64,000 nt of DNA from Bog-159 sp963843255 (GCA_963843255.1 CAWJJQ010000003.1:124001-188000); one strand, 5' to 3'; positions 30,270 to 40,007 are shown, numbered from the stretch's first letter. A program made the numbers and translations. The notes: generated from the sequence alone by a model not told the origin.

Positions 30270-30775
30270 AGGTGACATACGCGGGTCCGATGGCCCTGCT
30301 CCTGGCGGGGTACGCCGCCGCGCAGGTGGATGCGCCTGCGTCGGAAACGGTGCTGTTGAAGGCTGTAGGAAAAGGAGCGCAGGTCTACGCATGCAAGGCG
30401 AAGACCGGTGCGGAGGGCCAGTACGAATGGGTGCTCGACCGGCCGGACGCCCGGTTGTTTGACCAGTCCGGCGCGCAGATCGGGAAGCACTACAAAGGCC
30501 CCACCTGGGAAGCCAGTGACGGCAGCAAGGTGGTGGGGGAGGTCCAGAAGCGCGCCAGCGCGCCGGTGGCGGGCGCCGTGCCTTGGCTGTTGCTCAAAGC
30601 CACGTCGCACGAGGGAGCCGGCAGATTCGCAAACGTGAGTTACGTCCAGCGCGTGGACACCGCTGGCGGCCTGGCCCCGTCCAAAGGTTGTGACGAATCT
30701 CACCTGGGAGGCGAAGTGTCAGTAGACTACCAAGCCACGTACATCTTCTACGTCCCTGGTGGGGCAGGCTCGTAG
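30266..30775 (+). CDS. DUF3455-family secreted protein
   Basis: 169 residues from the ATG overlapping the GH9 stop (ATGA, 30266-30269), implying coupled translation. The signal peptide is MKVTYAGPMALLLAGYAAAQ. The mature part has the DUF3455 pattern: VLLKAVGKGAQVYACKA, WVLDRPDARLFDQSG, KHYKGPTWEASDGSKVVG, PWLLLKATSHEGAG and a final Cys in PSKGCDESHLGGE. The function of the family is not known. It converges on the aldehyde dehydrogenase with a 16-base gap. Confidence 0.85.
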   Translation: MKVTYAGPMALLLAGYAAAQVDAPASETVLLKAVGKGAQVYACKAKTGAEGQYEWVLDRPDARLFDQSGAQIGKHYKGPTWEASDGSKVVGEVQKRASAPVAGAVPWLLLKATSHEGAGRFANVSYVQRVDTAGGLAPSKGCDESHLGGEVSVDYQATYIFYVPGGAGS

Positions 30776-30791
30776 CCAGTTAGCTCACTCG

Positions 30792-32291
30792 TTAGAGCCG
30801 GGCGGCGACGGACTTCGTTTCGGTGTAATGCTCCATCACCTCTTTGCCCATCTCACGGCCCCACCCAGACTGCTTGTATCCGCCAAAAGGCCAAGCCGGA
30901 TCGCCGTAATTGTGGTTATTGATGCAAATGGTGCCGGCTTTGATCTTGCGCGCCATCAGGTGCGCCACGCGCAGATTCTGGGTCCAGATACTGGCTTGTA
31001 GCCCGTATTCAGTGTCGTTGGCGAAGCGCGCCACGGCGTCCAAATCGTCGTCGTCAAATGACTGGATGCAGACCACCGGTCCAAAGATCTCTTCCCGGAC
31101 CACGCGCATGTCGCGATTGGTTTTCGCCAGCACGGTGGGTTCGACAAAATAGCCGTGCCCGTTGCCGGTTTTGCCGCCCACTACGACCTCCGCGCCGTCG
31201 CTGCGACCCGACTGAATGAAACCGGTCACGCGCTGGTGCTGTTCCTTGGAAACCAGCGGTCCCAGGGTTACGGTGGGATCCAGGCCGTGGCCGACCTTCA
31301 TCTTGCCGGCTTCCGCTACCACTCCATTCACGATGCGGTCATACACTTTCTTGTGCGCAAACAACCGCGACCCTGCCGTACAACACTGGCCCTGGTTGTA
31401 GAAGATCGCGGAGGCGGTTCCCGCGATCGCCAGGTCGAGATCGGCGTCCGGAAATACGATGGCGGGCGATTTGCCGCCCAGTTCCAGCGATACGCGCTTG
31501 AGGTTTGTAACCGAGGCCTTAACGATTAGTTTGCCGACCTCCGTGGACCCGGTAAACGCTATTTTGTCTACATCCAGGTGTTCAGCCAGCGATGCACCGG
31601 CAGTCTCACCATAGCCGGTAACGATATTGACCACGCCATCCGGAATACCGCTCTCCTGGATCAGTTCCCCGAAACGCAATGCCGTTAGGGGCGTCTGCTC
31701 GGCGGGTTTCAACACGATGGTGCATCCCGCGGCAAGCGCCGGCGCCAGTTTCCAAGCGGCCATCATGAGCGGGAAGTTCCAGGGAATGATCTGCCCGACT
31801 ACGCCCACTGGCTCGCGTAGCGTATAAGCGTGCCAGTTCCCAGGGCTCGAAACCGGGATGGTCTCGCCGTTCAAACGCGTGGCCCATCCGGCCATGTAGC
31901 GAAACATGCCGATAGAGCCGGCGATGTCGCCGTTGCGTGCGTTGGTGACCGGCTTACCGTTGTCGAGCGCTTCCAACTGCGAGAATTCGTCGGCGTGCTG
32001 TTCGAGCAGGTCGCCGAGGCGCCACACCAGCCGCGATCTCTCGGCGGGCGAGATGCGCGACCACGGTCCGGATTCGAAGGCACGGCGCGCCGCGGCAACT
32101 GCCGCATCGATGTCGGCTTTGTCGCCGGCCGGGACGTGCGCGATGGTTTCTTCGGTAGCGGGATCCTCCACGGGCAGGGTTTTGCCGCTTTGCGCGGCCA
32201 CCCATTTCCCACCGATTAGCATCTGGTGCTGTTTTCCCAGGAATTCCGCGGCGGCACGGCCGAGTGCGGGTTTTTCGATGGCGATGGTCAT
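30792..32291 (-). CDS. NAD(P)+-dependent aldehyde dehydrogenase
   Basis: 499 residues, a full-length ALDH superfamily enzyme. The general base is E270 in SLELGGKSP and the catalytic cysteine is C304 (second Cys of QGQCC). The cofactor motif FTGSTEVGK is at about 247-255, IPWNFP at 169-174 and the C-terminal family motif PFGGYKQSGWGREMG is present. It is closest in style to class 1/2 or betaine/phenylacetaldehyde dehydrogenases. The physiological aldehyde cannot be named. Cytoplasmic, apparently monocistronic. Confidence 0.95.
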   Translation of the reverse strand: MTIAIEKPALGRAAAEFLGKQHQMLIGGKWVAAQSGKTLPVEDPATEETIAHVPAGDKADIDAAVAAARRAFESGPWSRISPAERSRLVWRLGDLLEQHADEFSQLEALDNGKPVTNARNGDIAGSIGMFRYMAGWATRLNGETIPVSSPGNWHAYTLREPVGVVGQIIPWNFPLMMAAWKLAPALAAGCTIVLKPAEQTPLTALRFGELIQESGIPDGVVNIVTGYGETAGASLAEHLDVDKIAFTGSTEVGKLIVKASVTNLKRVSLELGGKSPAIVFPDADLDLAIAGTASAIFYNQGQCCTAGSRLFAHKKVYDRIVNGVVAEAGKMKVGHGLDPTVTLGPLVSKEQHQRVTGFIQSGRSDGAEVVVGGKTGNGHGYFVEPTVLAKTNRDMRVVREEIFGPVVCIQSFDDDDLDAVARFANDTEYGLQASIWTQNLRVAHLMARKIKAGTICINNHNYGDPAWPFGGYKQSGWGREMGKEVMEHYTETKSVAARL

Positions 32292-32337
32292 ATAGCCTCT
32301 CTTGCTCGATTATTCTATCGAAACCTGAGCGTCGTGG

Positions 32338-32375
32338 GGCAGGCCCCCGGCCTGCAAGGGGCTCTCAGCCCCGCG
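32338..32375 (+). repeat. Interspersed GGCAGGCCC element, copy 2
   Basis: GGCAGGCCCCCGGCCTGC, a short spacer, then GGGGCTCTCAGCCCCGCG. It matches the element at 28085 in both halves. It lies between the divergent aldehyde dehydrogenase and permease genes. Confidence 0.5.
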
Positions 32376-32422
32376 AAATCGCCCGTAGTTAACACCAGCC
32401 CCCGGTAGCACGTCCTATCCCC

Positions 32423-34897
32423 ATGAACGAGTTCTTCCAAGACTTCCGGCTAGCCGTCCGAACACTCCGCCGCACCCCACTATTCACCGCCATAGCCGTA
32501 TCCGCACTGGGCATAGGGATCGCCGCCAACGTAGCTATCTTCAGCCTGATCGACACCCTGCTGCTCCGTCCCTTGCCAGGCGTCCGGTCTCCGGAAGAAC
32601 TGGTGGTCTTCGAGCGCTGGCAGGCCGGTCAGTTGCTGGGCAACATGGGTTATCCGGACTATCTCGACTTCCGCGTGCAATTGAAAAGTTTCACTGCCGT
32701 GGCCGCGGAGGCTGAAGCGCGCGTGAGTTTTTCGGCCAGAGGCGAGAGCCAGCGCCTGGCGGCGGCTTTAGTATCCGGCAACTATTTCGCCGTATTAGGT
32801 GCGCGGCCGGCCGCGGGTCGCCTGCTGAGCGATGCGGATGAGCGCGAAGGCGGGCCGGCTTTGGCCGTCCTCAGCGATGCGCTGTGGAAGCGCGTCTTCG
32901 GCGGTGACCCGCGCGCCATCGGAAGTGCGGTCCGCATCAATGGCCAACCATTCACCGTGGTTGGAGTTGCGCCGCCCGAGCTGCGCGGCACGCGCCTCCA
33001 GTTTCAGGCCGACCTCTGGCTGCCGGTCACCCAGCAACCGGCGGCGATGCCGCGGATGACGCCGGGTACGCTGCGCAATCGCGCCAGCGGATGGCTGCGC
33101 ATTTTCGGCCGCCTCCAGCCTGGCACACATCTTGCGGCGGCGCGCGCGGAGGTAGCTACCGTCGCCGACCGCCTGGCGCATCAATATCCGATGACCAACC
33201 ACCGGCGGACGGTGGCGCTGGTTCCCGGTTTGGGCCTCGATTCCGATGACCGGACGGAAATCGGCCGTTTACTCGGGCTGCTGCTCGCCTGCGTGATTTT
33301 GTTGCAGTTGATCGCCTGCGCGAATGTCGCAAATCTGCTGCTGGCGCGGGCTTCCATGCGGGGCAGGGAAGTGGCGGTGCGGGTCGCCATGGGCGCTGGA
33401 CGCGCGCGCCTGGTTCGCATGTTTCTTACCGAGGGCCTGGTATTGGCGGTCTGCGCGGGGCTGTTAGGAATCTCGCTGGCGCCAGCGGTTGCCCGGCTGG
33501 CCCTATCGGTGAACAGAGAGGCCTACGCCTTGCGCAGTGTCGATGTGCAACTCGACCCAAAGGTGCTTGCCTTTATGTTGGGCCTGACGCTGGTTTCCGG
33601 CGGACTGTTCGCCCTGGCACCCGCCCGGAGAGCCGTTCGCGTGAATCTGACCGCCTCACTCAAAGACGGATCGCCAGGCGCGGGCCGGTCGAAATCGCGG
33701 CTGCGCGGTAGCCTCATCGCGGTACAGATCGCGTTGTCGCTGGTGCTGCTGGCCGGAGCCGGAACCGGCATAGCGGCCATGCGCCGCGCGCTCCAAGCCA
33801 GTCCCATCGTGCGGTCCGAAAACGTCATGCTTGGTTCGCTCGATCTGGATGTCCAGGGATACTCGCCGCAGCAGAAGCAGATCTTCTATCGCGCCCTGCT
33901 CGACCGCGTACGGGCGCTACCAGGCGTCAGTTCGGCGAGCCTCGGCGGAAGTGTTCCGCCCGAGGAATTCTTCGGCCGCCAGGCGATCTTCCGCGCGGGA
34001 GAGGAACCTCCTCTGCAAGTCTTTATCGGCCGGGAATTCGAACTGGGACTGCGCGTGGATAGCGACGTGGTGGCGACCGGTTTCTTTCGTACGCTGGGCA
34101 TCCCGATCCTTGCGGGACGCGAGTTCAACGACCAGGACCAGCACAATTCGATACCTGCCGCCATCATTAATGAAAGGCTCGCGGCGCATCTTTGGCCGGG
34201 GCAGAACGCAATTGGCCGGCAGATCGCTGCCCCGGAGTTGAGCGGGGCGCAGCGGCCGCCGGTCACGGTGGTCGGCGTGGTGAAAGACGAGGTGGTTCGA
34301 TCACTGGCCGGCGAGGTGACTATGCAGCTTTATTTGCCGCTCGCCCAGCAGTCGAGCGGTCGTACGACGCTGGTGGTGCGCGGGAACACCGGTACGTCGC
34401 CGCCTGCAAGTGCGCTGCGCGATGCCATCGCCAGAGTCGATCCCGCTTTGCCTCTGTTCGGAGTCAGCAGCATGTCCGAGCACATCGCTACATCGCTCTG
34501 GCGGCAGCGCCTCGCGGCGGGGCTGCTGGCGGTTTTCGGCACGCTGGCAGTTGCCTTGGCCGCCCTGGGAGTCTACGGCGTGGCGGCGCACTCGGTCTCC
34601 CAACGCACGCGCGAGATCGGCATCCGCATGGCGATCGGCGCGCGCGGTGCGGAGATTTCCGCTTTGGTCGTTCGCGAAGGAATGCTGTGGGTCTTAGCCG
34701 GAGCCGCTGCCGGCCTTCCCGGGGCGTTGCTCGCTATGCTGGCGATGCAGCGAGGCATCCCGGGCGTGAAGGCGTTCGATCCGTGGGTCGTGGCGGCTAC
34801 CGAAGCTCTGCTCGCCGCAATCAGCGTGCTGGCCACCTGGTTGCCCGCTCGCCGTGCGGCGCGCGTCGATCCCATGATTGCGCTCCGCTGCGAATGA
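32423..34897 (+). CDS. ADOP-type duplicated ABC permease (MacB/FtsX fold)
   Basis: 824 residues. An acidobacterial duplicated orphan permease has two FtsX membrane blocks and two MacB-like periplasmic domains. The N-terminus DFRLAVRTLRRTPLFTAIAVSALGIGIAANVAIFSLID is the family signature. Membrane blocks lie near 290-420 (VANLLLARASMRGREVAVRVAMGAGRARLV) and 690-824 (TREIGIRMAIGARGAEI...LPARRAARVDPMIALR). No ATPase gene is adjacent, as usual for the family. MacB-type systems couple cytoplasmic ATP use to periplasmic work; the substrate is unknown. Confidence 0.93.
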   Translation: MNEFFQDFRLAVRTLRRTPLFTAIAVSALGIGIAANVAIFSLIDTLLLRPLPGVRSPEELVVFERWQAGQLLGNMGYPDYLDFRVQLKSFTAVAAEAEARVSFSARGESQRLAAALVSGNYFAVLGARPAAGRLLSDADEREGGPALAVLSDALWKRVFGGDPRAIGSAVRINGQPFTVVGVAPPELRGTRLQFQADLWLPVTQQPAAMPRMTPGTLRNRASGWLRIFGRLQPGTHLAAARAEVATVADRLAHQYPMTNHRRTVALVPGLGLDSDDRTEIGRLLGLLLACVILLQLIACANVANLLLARASMRGREVAVRVAMGAGRARLVRMFLTEGLVLAVCAGLLGISLAPAVARLALSVNREAYALRSVDVQLDPKVLAFMLGLTLVSGGLFALAPARRAVRVNLTASLKDGSPGAGRSKSRLRGSLIAVQIALSLVLLAGAGTGIAAMRRALQASPIVRSENVMLGSLDLDVQGYSPQQKQIFYRALLDRVRALPGVSSASLGGSVPPEEFFGRQAIFRAGEEPPLQVFIGREFELGLRVDSDVVATGFFRTLGIPILAGREFNDQDQHNSIPAAIINERLAAHLWPGQNAIGRQIAAPELSGAQRPPVTVVGVVKDEVVRSLAGEVTMQLYLPLAQQSSGRTTLVVRGNTGTSPPASALRDAIARVDPALPLFGVSSMSEHIATSLWRQRLAAGLLAVFGTLAVALAALGVYGVAAHSVSQRTREIGIRMAIGARGAEISALVVREGMLWVLAGAAAGLPGALLAMLAMQRGIPGVKAFDPWVVAATEALLAAISVLATWLPARRAARVDPMIALRCE

Positions 34898-34917
34898 CCG
34901 CTGCGCGATACTGAAAT

Positions 34918-35949
34918 GTGATCTCCCTGCGAATTGCCTGCGGGCTGCTTTTCCTTGGCGCGGCGGGAGTATGCCCCGCAGCGGACCAGCCGGATGTGAA
35001 AGAAATCCTGTCGTGGTTGCCGCCAGACACGGAGAGTGTGATCGGCGTGAACGGGCCGCTGGCCTGGAAGGATCTGGCCACGCCTAGCGGCGAGCGCTCT
35101 GGCCTGGAAGTGCCCTCTGGTGATGAATTGAAGTTGGGAATGGCAGCGCTTCCCCTCGGCCTGTTCGCTCTCGGTAACGGAGGCCTCCAAGCCTTTCTGA
35201 ACGACGGCCAGATAAGCCTGGCGATAGAAGGATCCCGCCACTTCCGCCCTCCCAAAAATCTGGGTCGGACGTTGTTCGAAGGTTGTGCCATCGTGGTGGT
35301 GAAAGGAGGACCGCCGCTCGATATCGACGCATTTCTGCACCAGGCCGGCGGGTCCATCAAGCGGGTGGAGAAAATCGAAGACCGGAGCGTCGCCGTATTC
35401 GAGGAGACCCAGGAGAAAGATCTCTGGACGACCTTCCTAGCCTTCCCGCGCAAAGATGTAGTGATGGTGGCCACCAATGCCGACTACCTGCGCACAGTAT
35501 TGGCGCGCATGCGCGCAGCCCCCGGCCCGCGTGCGCTGCCCGAAAGCCTGCCGGAATGGAAATATACCGACACCAGCGCGGCTGTGTGGGGGGTACGCCA
35601 CTATGCGCGAACCAATTCGGACGTGGACCCGACCTCTCCTTTTCATGGCAAGGATGCCGCCAATGTTCCGGACAAAGACGCGCATGGCGTAGCTTTTCAA
35701 TTCGATCCCGCCAGCCGCGTGGTAACGCTGACCTATCTGTCCTCGGGAACGGTATCGCGCAAGGTTCTGGAAAGTTATTTAGGCCTGGCCGCACCTTCTG
35801 GCGTATCAATGCCCAAGGTGGACGCCCGTTTCCGCCAAGTCGTGCTGGGCGTGATGGAGTGCGATTTCCTGTTAGCCGCGCCTAGAGCCATTGCGGTGCC
35901 GGCGATCATGGGCCTGATGAGTATGTTCGGTCACGCCGTCTATCTGTGA
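34918..35949 (+). CDS. Secreted orphan protein between two ADOP permeases
   Basis: 343 residues from a GTG, 20 bases after the permease stop. A signal peptide (ISLRIACGLLFLGAAGVCPAA) starts the protein. The mature sequence opens with DVKEILSWLPPDTESVIGVNGPLAW, a pattern seen in periplasmic DUF3352-like proteins, though I cannot assign the family firmly. A hydrophobic stretch near the C-terminus (AIAVPAIMGLMSMFGHAVYL) may associate with the membrane. Spacing suggests co-transcription with the upstream permease. Confidence 0.75.
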   Translation: MISLRIACGLLFLGAAGVCPAADQPDVKEILSWLPPDTESVIGVNGPLAWKDLATPSGERSGLEVPSGDELKLGMAALPLGLFALGNGGLQAFLNDGQISLAIEGSRHFRPPKNLGRTLFEGCAIVVVKGGPPLDIDAFLHQAGGSIKRVEKIEDRSVAVFEETQEKDLWTTFLAFPRKDVVMVATNADYLRTVLARMRAAPGPRALPESLPEWKYTDTSAAVWGVRHYARTNSDVDPTSPFHGKDAANVPDKDAHGVAFQFDPASRVVTLTYLSSGTVSRKVLESYLGLAAPSGVSMPKVDARFRQVVLGVMECDFLLAAPRAIAVPAIMGLMSMFGHAVYL

Positions 35950-36015
35950 TCGGGACCTCGGAGCAAACTGTCTCTCAGTGGTGTCTATTAGAGTGCCGAT
36001 TATAGGAGTCCTCTA

Positions 36016-37209
36016 ATGTTGAAAGTTGCGGTTGTCACGCTCACACTGCTGATCCCCGCGATGGCCGACGACAGGCCTGACGGCCGTGCCGAGTTGGATC
36101 AGGGACGCCAGCAGTACTCCCACCAGCAATTTCCCGAAGCTCTGGCGCACTTCGATGCTGCCGAGCAGGCTGCCCGCGCCGCTGGCGATACAGCGTTGCT
36201 GTTGGAGTGCCTGCGCATGCGCGCCGCCGTGCAGCGCGATTCCGGCGATCTGGCACAGGCGGATCGCGTCCTCGAACAAGCCGCGGCAGAAGCGGCCAAG
36301 ACCTATGGCGAGACCAGTCCCGAGTTGGCCGGAGTCCTGGAGGAGATCGCGGCCAGCCACCGCGCACAAGGCCGTGCCGAAGCGGCTGTGGCGGCTGTTG
36401 AGAAAGCCATCAAGATCCGCGATGCCCAGATCGGCGCCGCCCGCACCGGCCTGGCCCGTGACCTGACCCTGGCCGCGGTCCTCCATCAACAAGCCGGACA
36501 GGTGGATCCCGCGATCGACCTGCTGAAACGGGCCATCCAGGAATGGAGCATGGCGCAGCCGGGCGATCCGCAGTGTCTGCCCGCCATCGAGGCCCTGGCC
36601 GGCATCTATCGCGACCGCTCCCAGTATGCCGACGCGGAGCCCCTGCTGCAGCGCGCCGTGCGTCTGCGGGAGTCCGCCGATGGTCCCGGCACCGCCGAAC
36701 TCATCCCGTCGGTCGATTCGCTGGCCTATGTGGAATTCGGCCTCCAAAAGTATCCCGAAGCCGAACTCCTCTATAAACGCTTGCTCGATCTGTGGCAGAA
36801 GAACGCCGGCTCCGATCACCCGATGGTCGCCCTCACGTACGACAAAATGGCGGAGTTTTATGCCTTCCAGCAGCACTACGACGAAGCCGGGACGGCCGCC
36901 ACCGCCGCAATGGAATTGCGGGCTCGCACTTACATCGCCAGCCTGAACCAGACCGGTCGGGTCCTGCTGATGGAGGCCAAGCTCGACGATGCGGTGGATC
37001 TCTACACCCGCACCGAGCAGATTGGGGACCTGGCCAAAGAGCCGGACGAGGTGATGGACGCGCCCCTGCGCATCTACGCCCGCATTCTGCGCGAGATGAA
37101 GCGCGACGACGAAGCCGCCGCCGTTGAAAAGCGGATCAAGGCAGCCCTCTTGCGCAAGGCTGACCGTGAGGGCCGCCGGCCCGCCCCGCCCCCGGTGTCG
37201 CCGCACTGA
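36016..37209 (+). CDS. Secreted tetratricopeptide-repeat protein
   Basis: 397 residues with a short leader (MLKVAVVTLTLLIPAMADD) and then about seven TPR/kinesin-light-chain-like helix pairs: QQFPEALAHFDAAEQAARAAGD, LAQADRVLEQAAAEAAKTYGE and YPEAELLYKRLLDLWQKNAG type units up to ~residue 350, then a Pro-rich basic tail. AGGAG at 36004 serves the ATG. TPR domains hold protein complexes; presumably periplasmic. It precedes the second permease by 49 bases, so the two may be one unit. Confidence 0.87.
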   Translation: MLKVAVVTLTLLIPAMADDRPDGRAELDQGRQQYSHQQFPEALAHFDAAEQAARAAGDTALLLECLRMRAAVQRDSGDLAQADRVLEQAAAEAAKTYGETSPELAGVLEEIAASHRAQGRAEAAVAAVEKAIKIRDAQIGAARTGLARDLTLAAVLHQQAGQVDPAIDLLKRAIQEWSMAQPGDPQCLPAIEALAGIYRDRSQYADAEPLLQRAVRLRESADGPGTAELIPSVDSLAYVEFGLQKYPEAELLYKRLLDLWQKNAGSDHPMVALTYDKMAEFYAFQQHYDEAGTAATAAMELRARTYIASLNQTGRVLLMEAKLDDAVDLYTRTEQIGDLAKEPDEVMDAPLRIYARILREMKRDDEAAAVEKRIKAALLRKADREGRRPAPPPVSPH

Positions 37210-37258
37210 TCGCGGAATTTTGCAAACTCCGTCCGCCGGTTGAGCGTATAAGCTTTTG

Positions 37259-39700
37259 ATGGACATCTCAAGCGACTTGCGCCTTGCCTGGCGCGCCGTT
37301 CGACACAACCCTGGGTTCAGCATGGTGGCGGTGGCCACGCTCGCGTTCGGCATTGGAGCCAATACCGCCATTTTCAGCGTGGTGGATGGCGTTCTGCTCC
37401 GTCCGCTCGGCTATGGCGACGAGGGCCGCCTGGTGGCCATTCATGAGGTGGTCCCGAAGTTCAGCCGGTTCGCGCCCAGGGTTCCGGTGAACGCCATGCA
37501 TTTCGCCGAGTGGCGCAGAAGCGTCCATGCGTTTGAGCGGTTGGCCATGATTGCTGAGCTCAATCTGAACCTCACCCAGTCCGGCGAGCCGGAGCGCTTG
37601 CATGCCGCGCGCGTCACGCCCAGCCTGTTTCCGATGCTGGGCGCGCGCACGCAATTGGGCCGCACCTTCTTCGATGAGGAGGATCAGCCGGGACACGACG
37701 GCGTGGTGGTATTGAGCGACGCCTTGTGGAAGCGCCGCTTCGCCTCCGACCCAACTATCGTAGGGCGCAAGATCGTTCTGGACGGTCGTCCCTTCGAAGT
37801 GGTGGGAGTGCTCGCGCCCGGTTTCCATTTCCCCAAGCTCAGCCAGCTTTACGCCATGACCATCGCCGCGGAGCGCCCCGAGTTGTGGAAACCTTTCGCC
37901 GTCCGCCCTGACGAACTGGACGATATGGGCGACTTCAATTACGCCTGTATCGGGCGTTTGCTGCCGGGAGTGTCGCCGGCACGTGCCCTGGCTGAAATGA
38001 ACGCGGTACAGGCTTCCATCGCGAGCAAGCTGACGGAAAAGGTGGAACTGCTGGCAGCCATCGTCCCGCTGCAGGACCAGATTACGGGCCGTTCGCGATC
38101 TGGCCTCCAGCTTGTCCTGATTGCCTCCGGCCTGGTCCTGTTGATCGGCTGCGTCAATATTGCGAATCTGCTGCTGGCGCGCGCTACTGCACGCAAACGG
38201 GAAATGGCCATCCGTGCCGCGCTCGGCGCGGGCGTCCGCCGCCTGTTGAAGCAGGCCCTTACCGAGAGCCTCCTCCTGGCGGCCATGGGTGGTGTTTTGG
38301 GCGCGGCCATGGCCTACGGCGCCGTGCGCCTGATCCTGGCCCGCGCGCCGGTGGATCTGCCTCGCCTCGATGAAGTCCATCTCGATCCGCGCGCTCTGCT
38401 GTTCACGGCCGCCATCTCCATTTTTGCCGGCCTGCTTTTCGGATTGCTTCCCGCGTGGAGGTCGGCCCGCACAGATCCGCAGGCGGCCATGCAATCCGGC
38501 TCGCGCGGCAGCACCGAAGCACGCGCTTCCGGAAGGTTGCGCACGGTGCTGGTCGCCTTGGAAGTGTGTCTCAGCACATTGTGCCTGATCGCCGGCGGCT
38601 TGCTTTTGCGGAGCTTCGCCCAGCTCCTGGATGCCGACAAAGGATTCGCCGCGGAACGCGTGGTCACGGTGACCCTGAACCTGCCGGACACCCGCTATCC
38701 CGACGTGCCGCACAAGGTGCAGTTCGTCAGATCGCTGCTTGATTCCGTCCGCACCTTGCCTGGTGTAGTGACGGCCGGAGCTTCCAACAAGCTTCCGTTA
38801 AGCGGCGAAGGCGGCAATAACATCATCACTCTCGAAGGTACCAACGTGCCGTTTCCGGAACGGCCGCTGGCCGATCTCCGCGGCGTCAATCCGGAATATT
38901 TCAAGACCCTGGGAATCCCGCTCATGCATGGCCGAATTTTCGCGGAAGCCGATCGCGACCACCGGGTGGCCCTGGTATCGGCCATCACGGCCGAGCGCTT
39001 CTGGCCGGGCCAGAATCCTTTGGGCAAACGTTTCAAGGTAGGCGATCCGAGTGGCCCGTTCGTGGAAGTGGCCGGCGTGGTGGGCGATGTCCGCGGCGTC
39101 GCTCTGGATAAGGCGCCCACCATGACGATTTACCTGCCTTACTGGCAGCGTGAGACCTATGGTGGGCCATCGCTGGCGGTGCGGACGGCGGCGGACCCGC
39201 TGGCCGTCTCATCCGCGATTCGCGGGGCCATCCGCCGGCTCGATTCCGAATTGCCTGTACCGCGCTTTCAAACTATGGAGCAGATTGTGGACGAATCCGT
39301 GGCGCAGCGGCGTTTTCAGATGCGTCTGATCCTGCTGTTTGCCGTGGCTGCGCTGGTGCTTGCCAGTCTGGGCGTCTATGGTGTGGTTTCTTACTCGGTA
39401 GCGTTGCGCATCAACGAGATGGGCATCCGCCTGGCTTTGGGAGCGCGCGGCGCAGATATCCTGCTGGCGATCATGCGCCAGGCCATGGCGCCGGTAATTA
39501 TAGGTTTGGCCACAGGCCTGGCATTATCGCTAGCCGCCGGGCGCCTGCTGGCCCAATTGCTTTACGGCGTAACCACAACCGACGCAATTACCATGGTGAG
39601 CGTAGTGACGGTTCTAGCCGGCGCCGCGGCCCTAGCCACCCTAGTGCCCGCATGGAGAGCCACAAGAGTCGATCCCCTAACGGCCCTGAGATACGAGTAG
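37259..39700 (+). CDS. ADOP-type duplicated ABC permease, second copy
   Basis: 813 residues from the ATG at 37259 (an in-frame TTG precedes it). Same architecture as the permease at 32.4 kb but clearly diverged: signature SSDLRLAWRAVRHNPGFSMVAVATLAFGIGANTAIFSVVDGVLLRPL, a first FtsX block around 275-400 (VNIANLLLARATARKREMAIRAALGAG) and a second at ~690-813 (EMGIRLALGARGADILLAIM, VPAWRATRVDPLTALRYE). No ATPase partner is nearby. The two ADOP genes flank an orphan secreted protein and a TPR protein, all on the plus strand. Confidence 0.93.
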   Translation: MDISSDLRLAWRAVRHNPGFSMVAVATLAFGIGANTAIFSVVDGVLLRPLGYGDEGRLVAIHEVVPKFSRFAPRVPVNAMHFAEWRRSVHAFERLAMIAELNLNLTQSGEPERLHAARVTPSLFPMLGARTQLGRTFFDEEDQPGHDGVVVLSDALWKRRFASDPTIVGRKIVLDGRPFEVVGVLAPGFHFPKLSQLYAMTIAAERPELWKPFAVRPDELDDMGDFNYACIGRLLPGVSPARALAEMNAVQASIASKLTEKVELLAAIVPLQDQITGRSRSGLQLVLIASGLVLLIGCVNIANLLLARATARKREMAIRAALGAGVRRLLKQALTESLLLAAMGGVLGAAMAYGAVRLILARAPVDLPRLDEVHLDPRALLFTAAISIFAGLLFGLLPAWRSARTDPQAAMQSGSRGSTEARASGRLRTVLVALEVCLSTLCLIAGGLLLRSFAQLLDADKGFAAERVVTVTLNLPDTRYPDVPHKVQFVRSLLDSVRTLPGVVTAGASNKLPLSGEGGNNIITLEGTNVPFPERPLADLRGVNPEYFKTLGIPLMHGRIFAEADRDHRVALVSAITAERFWPGQNPLGKRFKVGDPSGPFVEVAGVVGDVRGVALDKAPTMTIYLPYWQRETYGGPSLAVRTAADPLAVSSAIRGAIRRLDSELPVPRFQTMEQIVDESVAQRRFQMRLILLFAVAALVLASLGVYGVVSYSVALRINEMGIRLALGARGADILLAIMRQAMAPVIIGLATGLALSLAAGRLLAQLLYGVTTTDAITMVSVVTVLAGAAALATLVPAWRATRVDPLTALRYE

Positions 39701-39741
39701 TGTGGGACCCATTCCGTGACGCGCGCGGTTCTGACGTCCTG

Positions 39742-39987
39742 CTAGGCTTCTTTCTTCTTCAAGAGGTGATCGTTTTCGGCGATGAAGCTTTTGATCTGGT
39801 CAGCGGCGCCCAGCAGCCTTTCCCATTGCTCTTTGTAGAGCGTCACAGGAAAGCGTCCCATGCCGTAGACGGAAACCGCGCCTTTTTCGCTGACCCGGAT
39901 GGAAATCTGCCCGCGGCCGGGCTTCTTCAGCGCCTCATTCTCGGCGCGCAAACGTTCCAGTTCAGCTTTGAGATCTTCGTCGGCCAT
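39742..39987 (-). CDS. Small conserved coiled-coil protein
   Basis: 81 residues from the ATG at 39987. An in-frame GTG at 40011 overlaps the upstream stop as GTGA and would add eight residues. Residues 1-24 form a charged coiled coil (EDLKAELERLRAENEALKK). The rest is a compact domain with ISIRVSEKGAVSVYGMGRFPVTLYKEQWERLL and an acidic-basic tail. This pattern occurs in a widespread family of small soluble proteins of unknown function. It follows the secreted orphan gene closely. Confidence 0.75.
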   Translation of the reverse strand: MADEDLKAELERLRAENEALKKPGRGQISIRVSEKGAVSVYGMGRFPVTLYKEQWERLLGAADQIKSFIAENDHLLKKKEA

Positions 39988-40007
39988 AAGGGACAGCATA
40001 GCGTCTT

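Noticed and set aside
36013..38713. Long minus-strand frames opposite the TPR and second ADOP genes
   Set aside because: They mirror strongly supported plus-strand genes and have low-complexity His/Gln/Arg-rich composition.
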